Under the pieces are notes generated by a model, which was not told the origin of the DNA, searched no databases, and was given only the letters and a program-made list of their open reading frames with translations. A stretch of DNA of 64,000 bases from Tenebrio molitor (taxonomy: Eukaryota; Arthropoda; Insecta; Coleoptera; Tenebrionidae). Numbering within the stretch: the first letter of the stretch is position 1; each line of letters opens with the position of its first letter. The stretch spans positions 6,572,001 through 6,636,000 of the forward strand of contig NC_091047.1 in assembly GCF_963966145.1 (NCBI RefSeq). The letters run 5' to 3'. Made by a program: the position numbers and the translations under genes. Shown in pieces: positions 11,206 through 24,110 of the stretch.

Positions 11206-14200
11206 TTTATATCAAACAAAAACATTAGAAATATCTATGGGTTTCATCTGAACAGCGATTACACACTCAGTTATCTGCACCGACCCCAGTTATTTTTCAA
11301 GCAAGAACAACAAATATGTTTGGTACGAAAACATTTTTCATAAAGCAACATTTTCAGTTACTTAAAAAATTGTTTTAGACAATCCTAACATGAGTAATAT
11401 GTATTCAACGATATCCACACCACATTTTGTTCTACGGGAAATGTAAAATTACTTTTGGTGCAATGAGAACAACAGTTTCTGAGACTGTGCCACTACTACA
11501 AGAATCAGAAAATCTTCCTCTCTGGTTTTTCCTATTGAACTAGGTAAGGGACTAATCAATGAACTCATGAAAAAAAAAGGAGTATTTAAATGTAGAAAAT
11601 CTTGCACTTTATTACATATTGTGGAAGAACTTCAATCTAGCAAGTGACAATTTGTTACATAACCTCCAATTTAACTGTTGCCGTTTAATAGTTTAACGTG
11701 TTTTTAAAATCGATCATTACAACGAATCTTTTTTCTACAAAAGGACCGGTTTTATTAAAAAACTGTATGCGTGGAACCGGAACTAATTGTAGTTCTTGAT
11801 ATCTAGTGACGCAAGAAACATCGTGTTGAAATTAAAACAGTAATTCGGAAATCTCACCGTGTTAAGTAAAAAAAAATTAGCTGTTCTTAATCTAGAATTT
11901 ATAATCTTTACAAGGAACACAGCTACTTAAAACAAGTTTTGCGTGTTAAATGGCAAAATTCTTTCGAAAAGTGTTGACTGCATCGATATATTGTAGCAGA
12001 TAATATTGTTGGAAAACAATGGCGCCATTATTGTAACTGAAATTGTGTAAACGCTCAATACATTTATTTCGGAAAAACTTTTGTTCCACAACACGTATTT
12101 CACTTTGTAAAAATAGAAGTAATTTGTCACGCGATGATAAAAGTAACACTTGTACCTGTACACAGATACTCGTATGTTAATTTTACTGTCATTACATAAT
12201 TAAAAGTAACTGACGGCAACATGTAACTGATTTAAAATGCAAGAAATGAATCACGTGAGTCAAACTGAATCGTTCGTGGAAAACATGCAACTTGCAAAAC
12301 TCTTCGCAGCAGCAAACGATCATTTTCCGAAGGATTTCTCCGAAACTATCATTTTGTACATTGAAAGTTCCATAATTCTAGATTTTAATTTGGTGAAGTG
12401 TTTCTGTTCGTCCAGTTCAATAGAGACGTATTTACAAAAACGATTGTCCTTTTGTCGAGCTAAAATGTCACAAGATCAATACATCACATCAGATACCAAC
12501 AATAAATCAACTGATGGTTTCCAGTAGCGCAAAAAGTATAAAAAATACGAGGGCTCGACTCTTAAGCCGCATGATATGCGTCTATTTGAACAATACCTGC
12601 AAACAGCAACTTGCACCGTCGAGAATCGATAATACAATCATGCCGAACCCAATTTCCTCCGTTCTAGACCTTTCTCCATGAAAATAATTTTATCCCCCTT
12701 CGGAGATACCTTCGCGTTTGGCGATAATATTTACCAGACGTCATATTAAACGTTTCGGGGGTACTCTCTCGAGTCTAATTTACAACCCTGATAAAACTTT
12801 GACGTTTATTAAGACCTCTGCCATCACGTTATTGCCCTAGTTTATAAATTTCGATATCCGCTTCGGTATAACTTCCGACTAGTCAAAACCCGAGGGCTCA
12901 ACTTTCGGTACGAATTGATCTCAACTTTGCAAAGTGCAAAACGTGGTGCACCACCTACAAATTAACCAGGATAGAATGCGATGACATAATCCCCCAACTT
13001 AAAATTGTCTGCGTTCCATGCAAATTTTCTGAATTTCCCGCCCACCAGCGTGTATGATTAAAAAAGCGACGGATATCCTGGTCCAGTCTGGAGCCTTTCA
13101 TTAAAGCTTGCAATAACCAGTAACCCAATCTTTCCGTTGTGTCACGTGACCGGCATGACAATTCATCTTGCGCAAGATGCACAGTCCGAGTCCTAAACGA
13201 TTGGGAAAAATCATTTTTAATGTTACTAGGTATGATCTCGTTCGGTAAGTACATCAGACGTTATGGAAACTGTCAACAGCACCCTCGCCTCTGAAATTTC
13301 TTCAGCGGAAAACCAATATTTAATATTATCTGTCGTTACGTCGTAACAATTGGGTTAAAGATGGAATCGTCTCTTTCCAGTACGAGATATTGACGCGGAA
13401 ATCGATCACGCACGAGGTGCCAGAAGACGTGGAAGGCTCGCGTGAAGAGTCGCTCCTGAAAAAAGAGCGCTTTTCCGAATTCGCACGGTACGAACAATTC
13501 AGTTAGAGATACTTCCTATTCATACGATAATAAATAACGAGCTTAATTAAGTCGAGAGCCACCATAATGGAGCGCATAATTTTCAATTAGTCTGTCGGAG
13601 AGGTCACTCGCGGGATCCAATTAACGCCGTAAAACTGCTCAATCTTGACCCTTTCTTGGATTGCGAGTGACGTGTTTACTGGAGTTTCTTGGGCGCTTCG
13701 TACAAGATACTTCTGAAGTTTCGCAGTTAGGGTTTTGTTTGTCGAAGGGGTTTTATTCGTTTGTGCCGATTAAAAAAGTTTGCCATTATGAATTTGAAAT
13801 GTCCGAGACGGAACGACCCGCCCACCTGAACTCCCAACTACCGATAGAGTTTTAATTAAGCTGGCTCCGGGTCCGGAAAATTGGTGCGGTTAAGGCCTCC
13901 ATGTAGAGAAACTTCGGCTGCGACTTTGGCGGATCCGGCAAGGACAAAGCGAGCACATTTGGCACAATAACTGCCATAAACTCCGGGATGAATGGTGCGG
14001 GATCCGGGCTCCGTGTCGGCACCGCTCCTTTCAGGCTGCTGTTAATGCGGAATCGAAGAAAAACACGATCAGACGCTCCGGTAAATCCTGCTGGTGTTTG
14101 ATCGCTTCGGGGGAAGCTCGGTAAACACCCCCGTAATCGAGCTTTCAGATGAAATATTCAGCCGACACCCCTCGCTAATTCAATATCTAGGCGACTCGCA

Positions 14201-16746
14201 TCTGCCCCTCACAAAACAAAAATTCCTTTTTAAATAATTCCTGCGGCGTAGCGCGACCCCCATCCGTCCTAATACCATCGCGGAGGATTTCTCGTTTTGG
14301 CTTCGGAAATTCGCCTCATCCTGCTGTTGCGAAGGAGAACGGATTCTGGTGACCTCGTTCTCGCCGCCGATCAATAACAACGACCACCCCCAGGACATGC
14401 ATAGACTCGCCTGCCACCGGATCCACCCGTCGGCTCCGGGCTCGGGGTCACAGTTCTCCGTTTCTCTCGCACCCCGACTTGCCAACGCCGAAACGGACAC
14501 GTCGGCCCCCTCGACCGAGGGGGTTGGAAGGACCGGTTCGGCCTTGTCCCGTCGCCGTTTTCTTACCCGTTTGTTATTTAACAGGGGCGTTTTATTAAAA
14601 TTTCGCGATTCCAGCTAGGGAGGGGCGCCGGGTGCCAAATCTGTGCAGAATTACGAGGGCGCAAGGTCACGTGGCGCGAAGGTTCGAGCCCGGGATTAAT
14701 TTTTTTTATGGCCTAGCAGATATTTTCAATTAACGTTTTTTCTGGCGGCTTTGTTTCGTTGCGACGCCCCCCGACGCCCGTTCATCCCTTGGCGTTTTCG
14801 AACGATATCCACCGACTCGCAAATGTCACGGTTCAATTTTAAGTAATTCGAAAGAAGATTTAATGTTTATTTACCGGGGTTATGTCACTAATTCGATTCC
14901 GCTCCGGCTTTTGTGCTTTCACAACGCTCCAGCGTTTGATTTATAAACGCATCAACCTAAATTAATTTTTTCCATTTCAACTGCGGAGAAATAAAGCTGA
15001 GGCCGTAACGCAACATGTAAAATTTATACGCAATTAAAAAACTACACAAAGGGCACGCTCGCAAAATTGAACTGTAGAATTGTGTTGTGCCGAACAGAAT
15101 TTTAAATGGATCCAGAATTTCTGCTCGAAACAAAACGCACAATAAGAGCTGTAAGCCAGTTTTAATTAAATACATTTTCATCCATTAATGTAGCGTTTTC
15201 GCTCTCACCGATGATTTTTAACTTCGTAAAAAATAACGTTCGGGCAGCTAAACAACATGTAAGTTCTTCCCCTAGGGCGCAAAATATTACAATTTTAACA
15301 ATTGGGGGAATTCATTCGTGTTTCTTTACCCTTTTTGTATTTTTTTCGCTTGCGAGCAAAACCGGTGCTCGACAAAATTTTACAATAGGCAAAGTTTTAA
15401 TAGTATTTAGGTTATAAACTAAAAATAGTGTGGAAACATAAATGTGCAAAATGCTCAAGGATCGCGTTTGCTCTTCACTTCTGCTACAAAAAATATTTCT
15501 CCATCGGATTTTATCTGAAATGGTGAAACATTCCGGAAAAATGTCGCTTCGCGTTTACACTACGTAAACGATACGGGCGCGGAGACAGAAGCCGACGAAT
15601 GTTCTGGAAAAAAGTCGCCGATAAACGACTTCGCTCCCGTGTTTGACGTCGTGGGGGCGGTACGAAGGGCAGACGGTTCGAAAATGTAATTATTTACAAG
15701 TTTTCTTTGGGCTCGTTCCTGCCAAAAGTCGACGAAACTCGGTTCAAATAATTAAACAGCGACGCTTTGTGGACAAAAAGCTCGACTTTAATGACTTCTT
15801 ATTGAGTCTGCTAATGAAAGCTCCAGCGGCCTTTTCACCACAAAAAACCTTAGAAAGTTTCCGGACAAATCTCGTCTTTCAATTCTGAGACAAGCGAGCT
15901 TGAAAAGCAAACTCGGCAGTCATATTTTCTTTTGTATGGGCTACCGATAATCCGGCCGGCTCCGTATTGCTTGTTTGTCGTTGTAAAACAACCCCCAACG
16001 TCCCACCCTTTCTCGTCCAGTCTGAAATAACAGGTTCAAGCTCGCCCCCTTGGACGCCACAGCTGAAGTACCGCAAAATTGCGTAACCCTCCAACCCCGT
16101 TATCTTAATGCCTTCACATAACTCACATTTTTCAGTTCATGCGTGAAATGGCCTCGACTTCCACCTAATAAATACCTCGCGATTTCACACATAAAAATGG
16201 AATTTACGAGTCGTGTCCTTTATCCGCCTCAACGAGAGCCGGATTAGGCGGCGGGAGCGGCCAACCCCTCTTCAATTAATTTTTAAATAAAAACTTGTCC
16301 GTTTACGACGTTATAATCGCATCCCGAGCTTTGCATCCGTCCCGACCGGAAAATTAGGACGACACCCAGTTACGTAAAAAGTGACAGTCGGACGTTCCCA
16401 TTACCATATCCATTATCCAGATGAAATCTGCAACCGATCGAGGCAGCAGCGCGGGGCTCTGGTAAAATTCCTTCGTTGCAGATGGCAATCACGACGCCTC
16501 AAGATTATCTAATCTTAATCCCATAAAAATGCCCAGGATATACTTCATAACGCTAGGAAGTCATAAATCATCCTTTTATGGTTGTCGGAGTTGCGAATTC
16601 GCGAAACGAGGAGGCCTGGACTAGTTTTTGGCAGCGAGTCTTTCGTGCAAAGACGAAGAAGTGAGACATTGTAAATTGACAAAATCTAGATTTGTGGCAG
16701 GCTGAGAGCGTCATGCACTTGCAAATTCTTGGTGGAGTTTTGTTAC
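11206..16746. other. Non-coding stretch, GC-richer toward 13-17 kb
   Basis: No recognisable gene. From about 13.4 kb base composition rises and longer frames appear on both strands (for example 14180-14618), but none resembles a known protein. Unannotated exons or regulatory DNA of a left-running gene are possible. Confidence 0.4.
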
Positions 16747-16794
16747 CTCGTCCTCGAAGTCGGCGGGAACGGCGTCGTTCTTTGGTGCTGCCAT
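16747..16794 (-). CDS. Candidate first coding exon of an unidentified gene running left
   Basis: The minus strand has an ATG in good context (GCCAATGGC) and reads MAAPKNDAVPADFEDE. It then meets a donor-like GAG|GTAACA at 16746. The exon is 48 bp and ends in phase 0. It lies beside a GC-richer island (about 16.6-17.5 kb) that could hold a promoter and 5'UTR. The acidic peptide looks like a protein N-terminus, but I do not recognise it and can place no second exon. If real, the gene extends leftward, possibly beyond the window. Chance is a serious alternative. Confidence 0.25.
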
Positions 16795-18380
16795 TGGCAC
16801 TGTCACTGGGGAAGAGCGGTCGTCGTGTCGCGATTTGTTCACTGCTACTGGTGAAGTACGAAATTGCAAAGCGGATCTGTGGCAGGCTTGGCCCACACGG
16901 GGCACAACTAGAGATAATTATCTCAATTATCTCGCGACATTACGCGCTATTATGGCATCAGTGCAGGAGTCCGCGCTCACCCCGACGAACCCGAGGACCC
17001 CGGTGGAAACTTGGAAAATCTCAAAACGGGAAGATTTGGACGAGGGCGTTGGGAGTGGCGTCGAGGGACGAGGTCCGGTCGGAGGGACCGGCAATCCTGC
17101 ATTCAAGAGGATCGTCAATAGATCGCCGATTCAGCATGGCAGTGATTTTCGTCCATTATTCGGCGTCCAGTGACGCAATTCGCAATAAGGGCATTTCCGG
17201 TGTCGCCCCCCTAGTTACGTCACAAGGCTACACTATTCAACCGCTATCATGCACTTAATTCATTGAGTATAATGTGACTCATTTATTCGTTAGATATGTG
17301 TTAGTAGCACAATGGATTGAGAAGCAGTCCTTTCGGTTTCCTCCATTCATTCGAGCTCGGTGCTCAATTTTTAACAGCTCCGCTTCCCGTTCGCGGGAAC
17401 GGCCCGATTGAGATAGGTCCAGCTTGGATTTTTGAAGATTGCTCCGGTTCTAACTCGTTAATGTTAAATTAGAAAATGAGCGTGGCCATAATTGAATTTG
17501 TCTGGAGTGCGGAACGGATTGTTCCTCTTGCGACGATCCGATTTTCTTTCCGCTCTTGATTTGCGCTTTGTCCGTGCTCGATGAGGAACAGTCGGCGCTG
17601 ATTAATGCGAAAATAATGGCGACATTTTTCTGGAACTTTCCCGGCAAAATGTCGATAGAGGCTTTCGTGAGCGACCTTGCGGGATCGATGGCAGTCGCGA
17701 CCCTCCGACAGTGGTGGCAGTCTGCAAGACGCCGTGCCAGTTTGATTCGTTTTTCCGATTGATTATTTTCACAAAACTTTTGCTTCTCCTCCTGAAATAA
17801 TCCATCGGAAAAAATCTGCAAAAAGCTTCGTAAAATTTTGAATTTATTCAAAAGGTTGCGCGTTCGCAGGATGTGACATCAAAAAAACACAAGCCACATA
17901 TTCGTACTATCTTATATGTCCTAGACCCGGTCCTTATAATAAATTTACGTCACCGGTCTAAAGAAAACACTTCACACCGCTTGTGAAGATTTTTATCAAA
18001 AAAAATGGTAGATCTTATACGTGCGACTCAAATTATAATTCAATTACTGACTTTTCACTCCTTATCTATTCACTTCATACGAGTGTGATCAAAACGTGTG
18101 ACGACTAGAATAATCGACATAGTAACATGCTATGCAAATCACAATTAAAAAATTTTAAAAACAATAAATTTACATAATATTTAATTTCATTATTTAGTTT
18201 AAGTCTCTCTAAACTTGCGTAATCACTTTATTGTCTGCATCGAAATCTGGTTACAACTCGCCGAGATATATTTTCCATAAGCAGATGCTCCGAACAATGA
18301 TAAAATTGACGAACAGACACCGTCTCCTCCTAAAAAATATCCATCTTTCTCTAGTGCTTGCACAAAAAAATAATAGTAGT
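16795..18380. other. GC-richer island then AT-rich DNA
   Basis: 16.8-17.5 kb has overlapping open frames on both strands, up to 188 codons, with no family resemblance; I treat them as composition effects. No gene is called. Confidence 0.4.
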
Positions 18381-18385
18381 TTATT

Positions 18386-18620
18386 TAACAAGTTCTTGTG
18401 TAAATTGGGCTTTTTTGGCATGAGTGGGCCAGTTTAAAACGCGAGTGAAACGAACGAACGAGTTGAATACAACGTTTTTTTGTTCGACGAGCCCCTTAAA
18501 GGCTCCAAATGCCTTAAAATTTTTAAAATTAGCTTGACGTTTCGTTTTGACAAGTTGTGACATTTATCAAAATCCGTTCACACAGGAGAAAATTCTCAAT
18601 TCTGACAGTGTCGAACAAAA
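18386..18620 (-). repeat. Dispersed repeat family 1, copy 2
   Basis: Inverted relative to the copy at 6079-6235. GTTCGAC at 18482-18488 and GTCGAAC at 18610-18616 form short terminal inverted repeats. The adjoining 18390-18410 GTGTAAATTGGGCTTTT is shared with 32040-32140. Confidence 0.7.
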
Positions 18621-18630
18621 AAAAATATAT

Positions 18631-19800
18631 TTTTGTTATTATTCGGAAATTATCTTTACGATCCTTGGTATCGCGGTAAATCCTCGCTCACAATACGGAG
18701 AATTTGTTATGTTCTAGGTTAGAGTATCATTTATTTATAATCCCAGACGTTTCCCATTTGGAAAATGTGTTTAATGATTTAATTATTGACATTACAGTCA
18801 TTTTATTCGTACGCTTTACGTCTTATGTGCAAGACTAGTAATAAAATAAACAAATCTACAAATGTAACAGATAAAAAGGATCAAACCTGAGCAGACACGC
18901 TTAGTTCATTCAGAAATTAAGTAAATTTTAAGTAATAAAATAATTTAACTTATCAACTTGTGGAATTTCAATAGAACTTCATTATTCGCCGTTAAAATGA
19001 CAATAATTGAGGTAGAATTTTGGGTAAAATTAACATCACAGTAGTTAGCTTTTTTGGAAAAGACTTAATAAATGTGTACTAATTAATAGGTAGCTATTAA
19101 TTCTTGAAAGACATTCTGATTAATAAACCGTCTTAATCGATTCAAATAATAATCACACTTTAAAATTATTTTTAGGATTTTATGAACATTCAGATTCATA
19201 ACAAATATTGCAGTGGCACACGATCTGTAGCGTTCAGTTATGAAAACGCAAAATGTACAAGGAATTTCATTTAAAATTTCATTCGTTTCGAGGAAACCAA
19301 AAGAAAATGAAGACTTTTTCATTTTAGCAAATATAAAACTTATTATAGAACGTTCTTTAATAAACAAAGAAAAGAAATAAAGAAGTAGTCATCCCCGAGG
19401 TACGTTGAAAGAGCATGAAAATGACGGAAAACTCGTCGCTTTTCTTAAAATCAAAATACAAGGATTAAAGACAAAAACCTTTTTTTATTATCAATTGACG
19501 GTTTCTAAAAAATTGCAGTATCTTCAAATTTGAAAATTCAAAAATGAAAAAGCAATTTATGAATATGACGAGACTTCCTTAAAAAATGTTGATTTACAAT
19601 GACTGTTATAAATTATAATATACTGAATTCTAACAGATATGAATGACAGTTGTTAAAAAGACATTCAAGAAATGACAGTTAATACTATTTGACAAAGGTC
19701 AATAAGATAAAAGGGAATAGAATAACAAATATGAGACTACACGTTGGTGACAATTTTACTGTTGCAGAGTTTCTTCCTTTAAAAATCAAATTCTCTAATA
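18631..19800. other. Non-coding stretch, nothing recognised
   Basis: AT-rich, with small frames only. I see no splice-supported exon. Confidence 0.5.
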
Positions 19801-19802
19801 CA

Positions 19803-19950
19803 TTGGGCGTTGAAGAGTCGATTGTAAACGCACCATACTACCATACAGGTTACAGATCACGGACCAGCTGTTTAAATCTTACGTTTTACACGAGTGGTGC
19901 GTTCACAATCGACTCTTCAACGCCTACGAGGTGAAATTTAAAAAAAAACA
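19803..19950 (+). repeat. Dispersed repeat family 3, copy 1 with internal foldback
   Basis: GGCGTTGAAGAGTCGATTGT (about 19805-19824) pairs with ACAATCGACTCTTCAACGCC (19905-19924). The right part recurs at 62046-62164 and in diverged form at 25538-25676 and, inverted, at 24455-24500. Confidence 0.65.
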
Positions 19951-20239
19951 CCGGATACATTCGCAATTTAATTTTCGCGGGTTCCTAGAACGCTCTTGTC
20001 AGACAAAAGAAAAGAAACCTAAATCGGCAAAACACCTGGCGAGTGGCGACACCTACTATTCGGATTCGCCCAAGAAACCTCAATTTTATCAAATTTTGCA
20101 ATATCTGTTTGTTATTATTACAAAAACAATAACAGTTCTTCGACTAACCACTAATAAATTAAAGCCACATCAAGCGCTTAATTCGCCTATCCCGAATCTT
20201 GAAACTCGAGCAGACCGCATTAGTCAGAGTGATAATTAA

Positions 20240-22149
20240 TTCAATCAACGACACACCTCGACTTAATTATATAAAAGGTATCGATTTTAATAGAAAATTC
20301 GCTTAATTACCTTCAGGTTCGATCAAATTGAACGGGTTAATTCAAAATTGTGCAGTAATTGGGGCAATACACCTGTTGTCATGTTGGCATCTCAGGCCGA
20401 TTGACAACAAAAACATTAAATAGGCGTGGCCTTGGCAACCAGAATAACAGGCACACGACCGTTATCTTATCAGGTAGAATGATTTACAACCCACTCACAC
20501 AACAATGCAATTAATTAAGAATTCGGATACTAACATTCAATTTAAATCATTCACGAACAAAATGATGGAAATAATTTTAAATTTCACTCACCTCTTCCTT
20601 CATCTCGCTCTTCAAAGCCATTTTACAACAACCTGGCCGGACAGTGTGGTAAACGTGGAGGAACGAAACCAGGTGTGTTTTTCTAAGAAATACTCGTCAA
20701 CGTGACAATAAATGCAACACGTTTGTCCATCGCATCACATCTTTAGCAAATCTAATTGCAAATTTTTAACGCAACGTACATATTTATTTTAATTTAATCT
20801 TAACCTCAATAATTTCGCCGACATGAATTGGTAGCACTGCGCTCACGACTAACCGCGGGTTTTTTGACATTTAACTCGCAAGTGACGTTTCTGAAACGAA
20901 TTTAAACCGGGTCTCGAGTAAAAGTCGGGTCTTGAAATTAATCTTTAATAGGTCTTATTGAAAATTTACAGCTGGGATTGTTATTTATAAAATAAACTGA
21001 AGTGTAAGATGGCAAAGCATTTACTTTGATGTGATATACAGCGCTAGTCCTAAAGTACAGTATATACAGTCTACAAAAGGTCTGTTTAAAAAAAGTTATA
21101 GCACATACAGTTAATATATTATTTGGCATATAAAATATCATTTCTTTAAGCTAAATCTTGAAATTTCTATGTAAAAAACCTGCAGTTTGTTATCTACTGA
21201 AATAGTTTGCTCTTCACCTCTTCTTAAAACACTATCAGAAAAATTTTGATGGGTTTTATCAACTTATCAACACTCATACGAAAACGGTTCAATAAAAATC
21301 ATCAAATTCAATAACGTCTGCTCTTACTTCTAGAGGAAACACCAAAATTCAAATATGTACACAGCTTAATGGTTAAAACTGTTTCACACAATCATCATAA
21401 AACGTAAGTGACAACAACAATATTGAGATGTTCTATGACTAGGGAAATAGTAAACTTAATGTGCAATGACGATGTAAACAAACTTATGACATACCTATAG
21501 TTATCATCACAACACGAAAACTAAATGCAGAGCGTTCCGATCGGAAAGCTCTCATCATTTACTCTCAAATCCTCCAAGAAACGAAACATTTAATAAATAT
21601 CATTGAAGAATTGTAACAAAAACAACATTAGACACTTATATACAAATACCAGGACCGTTCCTAAGTGTAAAACTTAATAAAGCCCTAAAACAGATAAAGT
21701 GAATCCTTTTCCTTCCAGAACAAGCTCACAGAGTTATTTTAAAGCTGCTTTTTTACGAATTTGTTGTTTTTGTTGTACGTTTCCCACGTAGATATTTTTG
21801 TAAATGGCACTTAATATAACCTCAGTGCATCTTAGTCAATACAAAAAAAGAACAACAGTAACATTAGTAAAAAGGTTAAATATAAAAGTAACACGTAAAA
21901 AGCAATAAATGACTATATTTACTATATACACTCCAAACATGACCGTAAGTTTCTCGTTTTTTAGATTCTTTTGTAATCACATTTTTCTTTTCCAATTGTA
22001 AAATTTGTGATCAAAACATACATTAACATAACATGAACAACTAGCCTACTTCCTTCATTACGTCGAAATAATTAAGCTTAATGTAAATTAACGTGTGCTA
22101 GTAATAATATGAAAAATGTCTATATTTTTGGAAGATTACTGTTTGTGGA
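20240..22149 (-). other. Probable chb 3'UTR and downstream spacer
   Basis: The stretch is AT-rich, with no convincing coding frame on either strand. The chb 3'UTR must start at 22149 and run leftward. A minus-strand AATAAA (plus TTTATT at 20783-20788) is one possible polyadenylation signal, but it would give a very long 3'UTR, so the true end is unknown. Confidence 0.4.
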
Positions 22150-24110
22150 CTAGCTATTTGCTGAATTTTTTGGACTGGTCGGCACAGACGTGTTCTGTTG
22201 CGACCTACTTATGTATAATCTCAACAGTTTTACTTTGCTCCCGGACAAGCAAGAAATGTAAGACGAGAGTCGCTCCTCTCCCACCGCTTTGTACAGCGCC
22301 ACCATGCAAAATATCGAGCTCTTCCTCACCGGACTCTCCAGATGATCCGTACCCTGAAAATCAAGTCGGACGTGAACTGGTTGCGTCATTAAAACCGTCT
22401 CACCTTAATCAACCCGGGCATTATCATCGACAGATGTTCGTCAGTGACGTCGTCGGGATTAGTTTCGATGAGTTTGGTGAGCATCTTGATGGCGCCCAAC
22501 ACTGGAGGATATGGACTCGTCTGGATGAGGGGCGCCAACGTCGTCACGATCGTGTTGAACGGACAAACGCTCATTGCGGCGGCGGTGCTTTCTGCCATCT
22601 TCACGACCTGCACCGAACACATTTATCGAATTGTTTGTCAACAGTCGAAAGGAACAAACCTCGCGTTTCTCGTCACAGTGGGCGTTCAGAACCCTCAGAG
22701 TGAGCAACTCGACGAAATTACACCAGCAGTCTTTCATTTCCTTGCTCTGGAAAATCGCACTTAGGATTTCTAGTACAGTTACTTGAGTGTTTGTGTCTTT
22801 TTCGTTTAAATTGTCGATGAGCAAGCGTAACAATTTCCTGAAAGACCAGATTAAACTGGGCGAAATGATAAAAGTCGGCTACGTTACTTGAAGTTCTGTA
22901 TGATGGATTCCGTCTGGCCTTGCTTGATCATGTCGATCAGTTGCGCCAACAACAATCTCTTCTCTTGGATGGGCGTCGGATGGTCGACTACGCACTTTTC
23001 GAAGATTGTTTTCACGATATCCGAGTCCTTCCACTCGCCCAAGCTCTTGTAACCGTTGGAATCGGTTTCGGAAATTCCGTTAACCGAAGTGTACGGTGGC
23101 AAGGATCTGGGTCCCGATCTCGAATTGAAATTGGGCCTTAGAGTTAGGTCTTCCATCCTCTCCTCCAGAATACCTATATCATTTTTAATATCATTCCCTA
23201 CCGACATTTGCGATATTCCCGAATCCTGCGACGTAGTGTCCCTATCCCTATCTAACTTAGACCCTAAAGTTTCATAACTGTAATTCTGTATCTCCGCCGT
23301 AGTTTTTCTCAGACTTCTATAAATCTCTTCCTGATCCAGACCCTCACCTCGCAGGGGCGGAGTTCCAGGCGACAAAGTCTTCGGGCTGGCGTTGACCAAC
23401 GGGCTTCCCGGCTCGCTCCCGGTCGAGTTCTTGCGCATGTGGTGCTGCACTATGCTCCTGGCGATGTCCTGCTGGTCCTTCGGCAACTCCGACAGCATCA
23501 TCGTCACTTGGGGAGTATTACAGTTCCACATGGACACGATACAATTCTTCGCCGCCGATCTCAACTCGACCGACTTCGTGTCCTGCGTGAAGGCGATGAT
23601 CTTCTGCAGGACCTGATTAGCCGGCGCCGTCCACACCAGCTGACTTCCGTCCACGGCGTTAAAGAGCGTCGCCAGGAACGCCACCACCACCGTCTTCACC
23701 TTCGAGTTGGGCGTTTGAGTGGCGTCCAACAAAAATCTATGGACATTCGATATGAGCAGCGGTATTGGGAAGTTCGAACGGACGATTTCCAACGTGGCCA
23801 TCAACTTCGACTGGACGGAATTCAGGGTTTCCGTTCCGATTTTGAGGAAAACGCGCTGGAGGAGGACGTACACCCAGCTGTGGAGGTCGTTCTTGTGCAC
23901 CTTGATCACGTCGTGCAGGGTGTCCAGGAACACGCTCAGACCTTTCGTGTGCGAATCCATGAACATTTTCGTGAAGATCTCCGTTAGGTACTTCAGTTCG
24001 CCGGGGGTCAGTGGTATTTCGTTGCTAACATAATACTGCAAGGACAGCAGCCCGTCCTTGCGTTCCTGCCACGTGGTGCTGGCGCACAGGGCTATTATCT
24101 CGTTGATGTC
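22150..24110 (-). other. chb: CLASP TOG3 and C-terminal interaction domain (exons 13-16)
   Basis: The 1223-bp exon 22888-24110 encodes TOG3, starting DINEIIALCASTTWQERKDG. A Ser/Pro-rich spacer follows (residues about 1040-1170). Exons 22660-22837, 22404-22607 and 22150-22353 encode the helical C-terminal domain that in CLASPs binds CLIP-170, CENP-E and cortical partners. The protein ends in a polar tail rich in Ser and Asn. Introns here are 50, 52 and 50 bp. Confidence 0.9.

Noticed and set aside
16692..17258. 188-codon plus-strand frame
   Set aside because: It lies in a GC-richer island where both strands are open in several frames; the Arg/Ser-rich product resembles nothing and looks like a composition artefact.
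22116..22703. 195-codon plus-strand frame
   Set aside because: Antisense shadow across three chb exons and their 50-bp introns.
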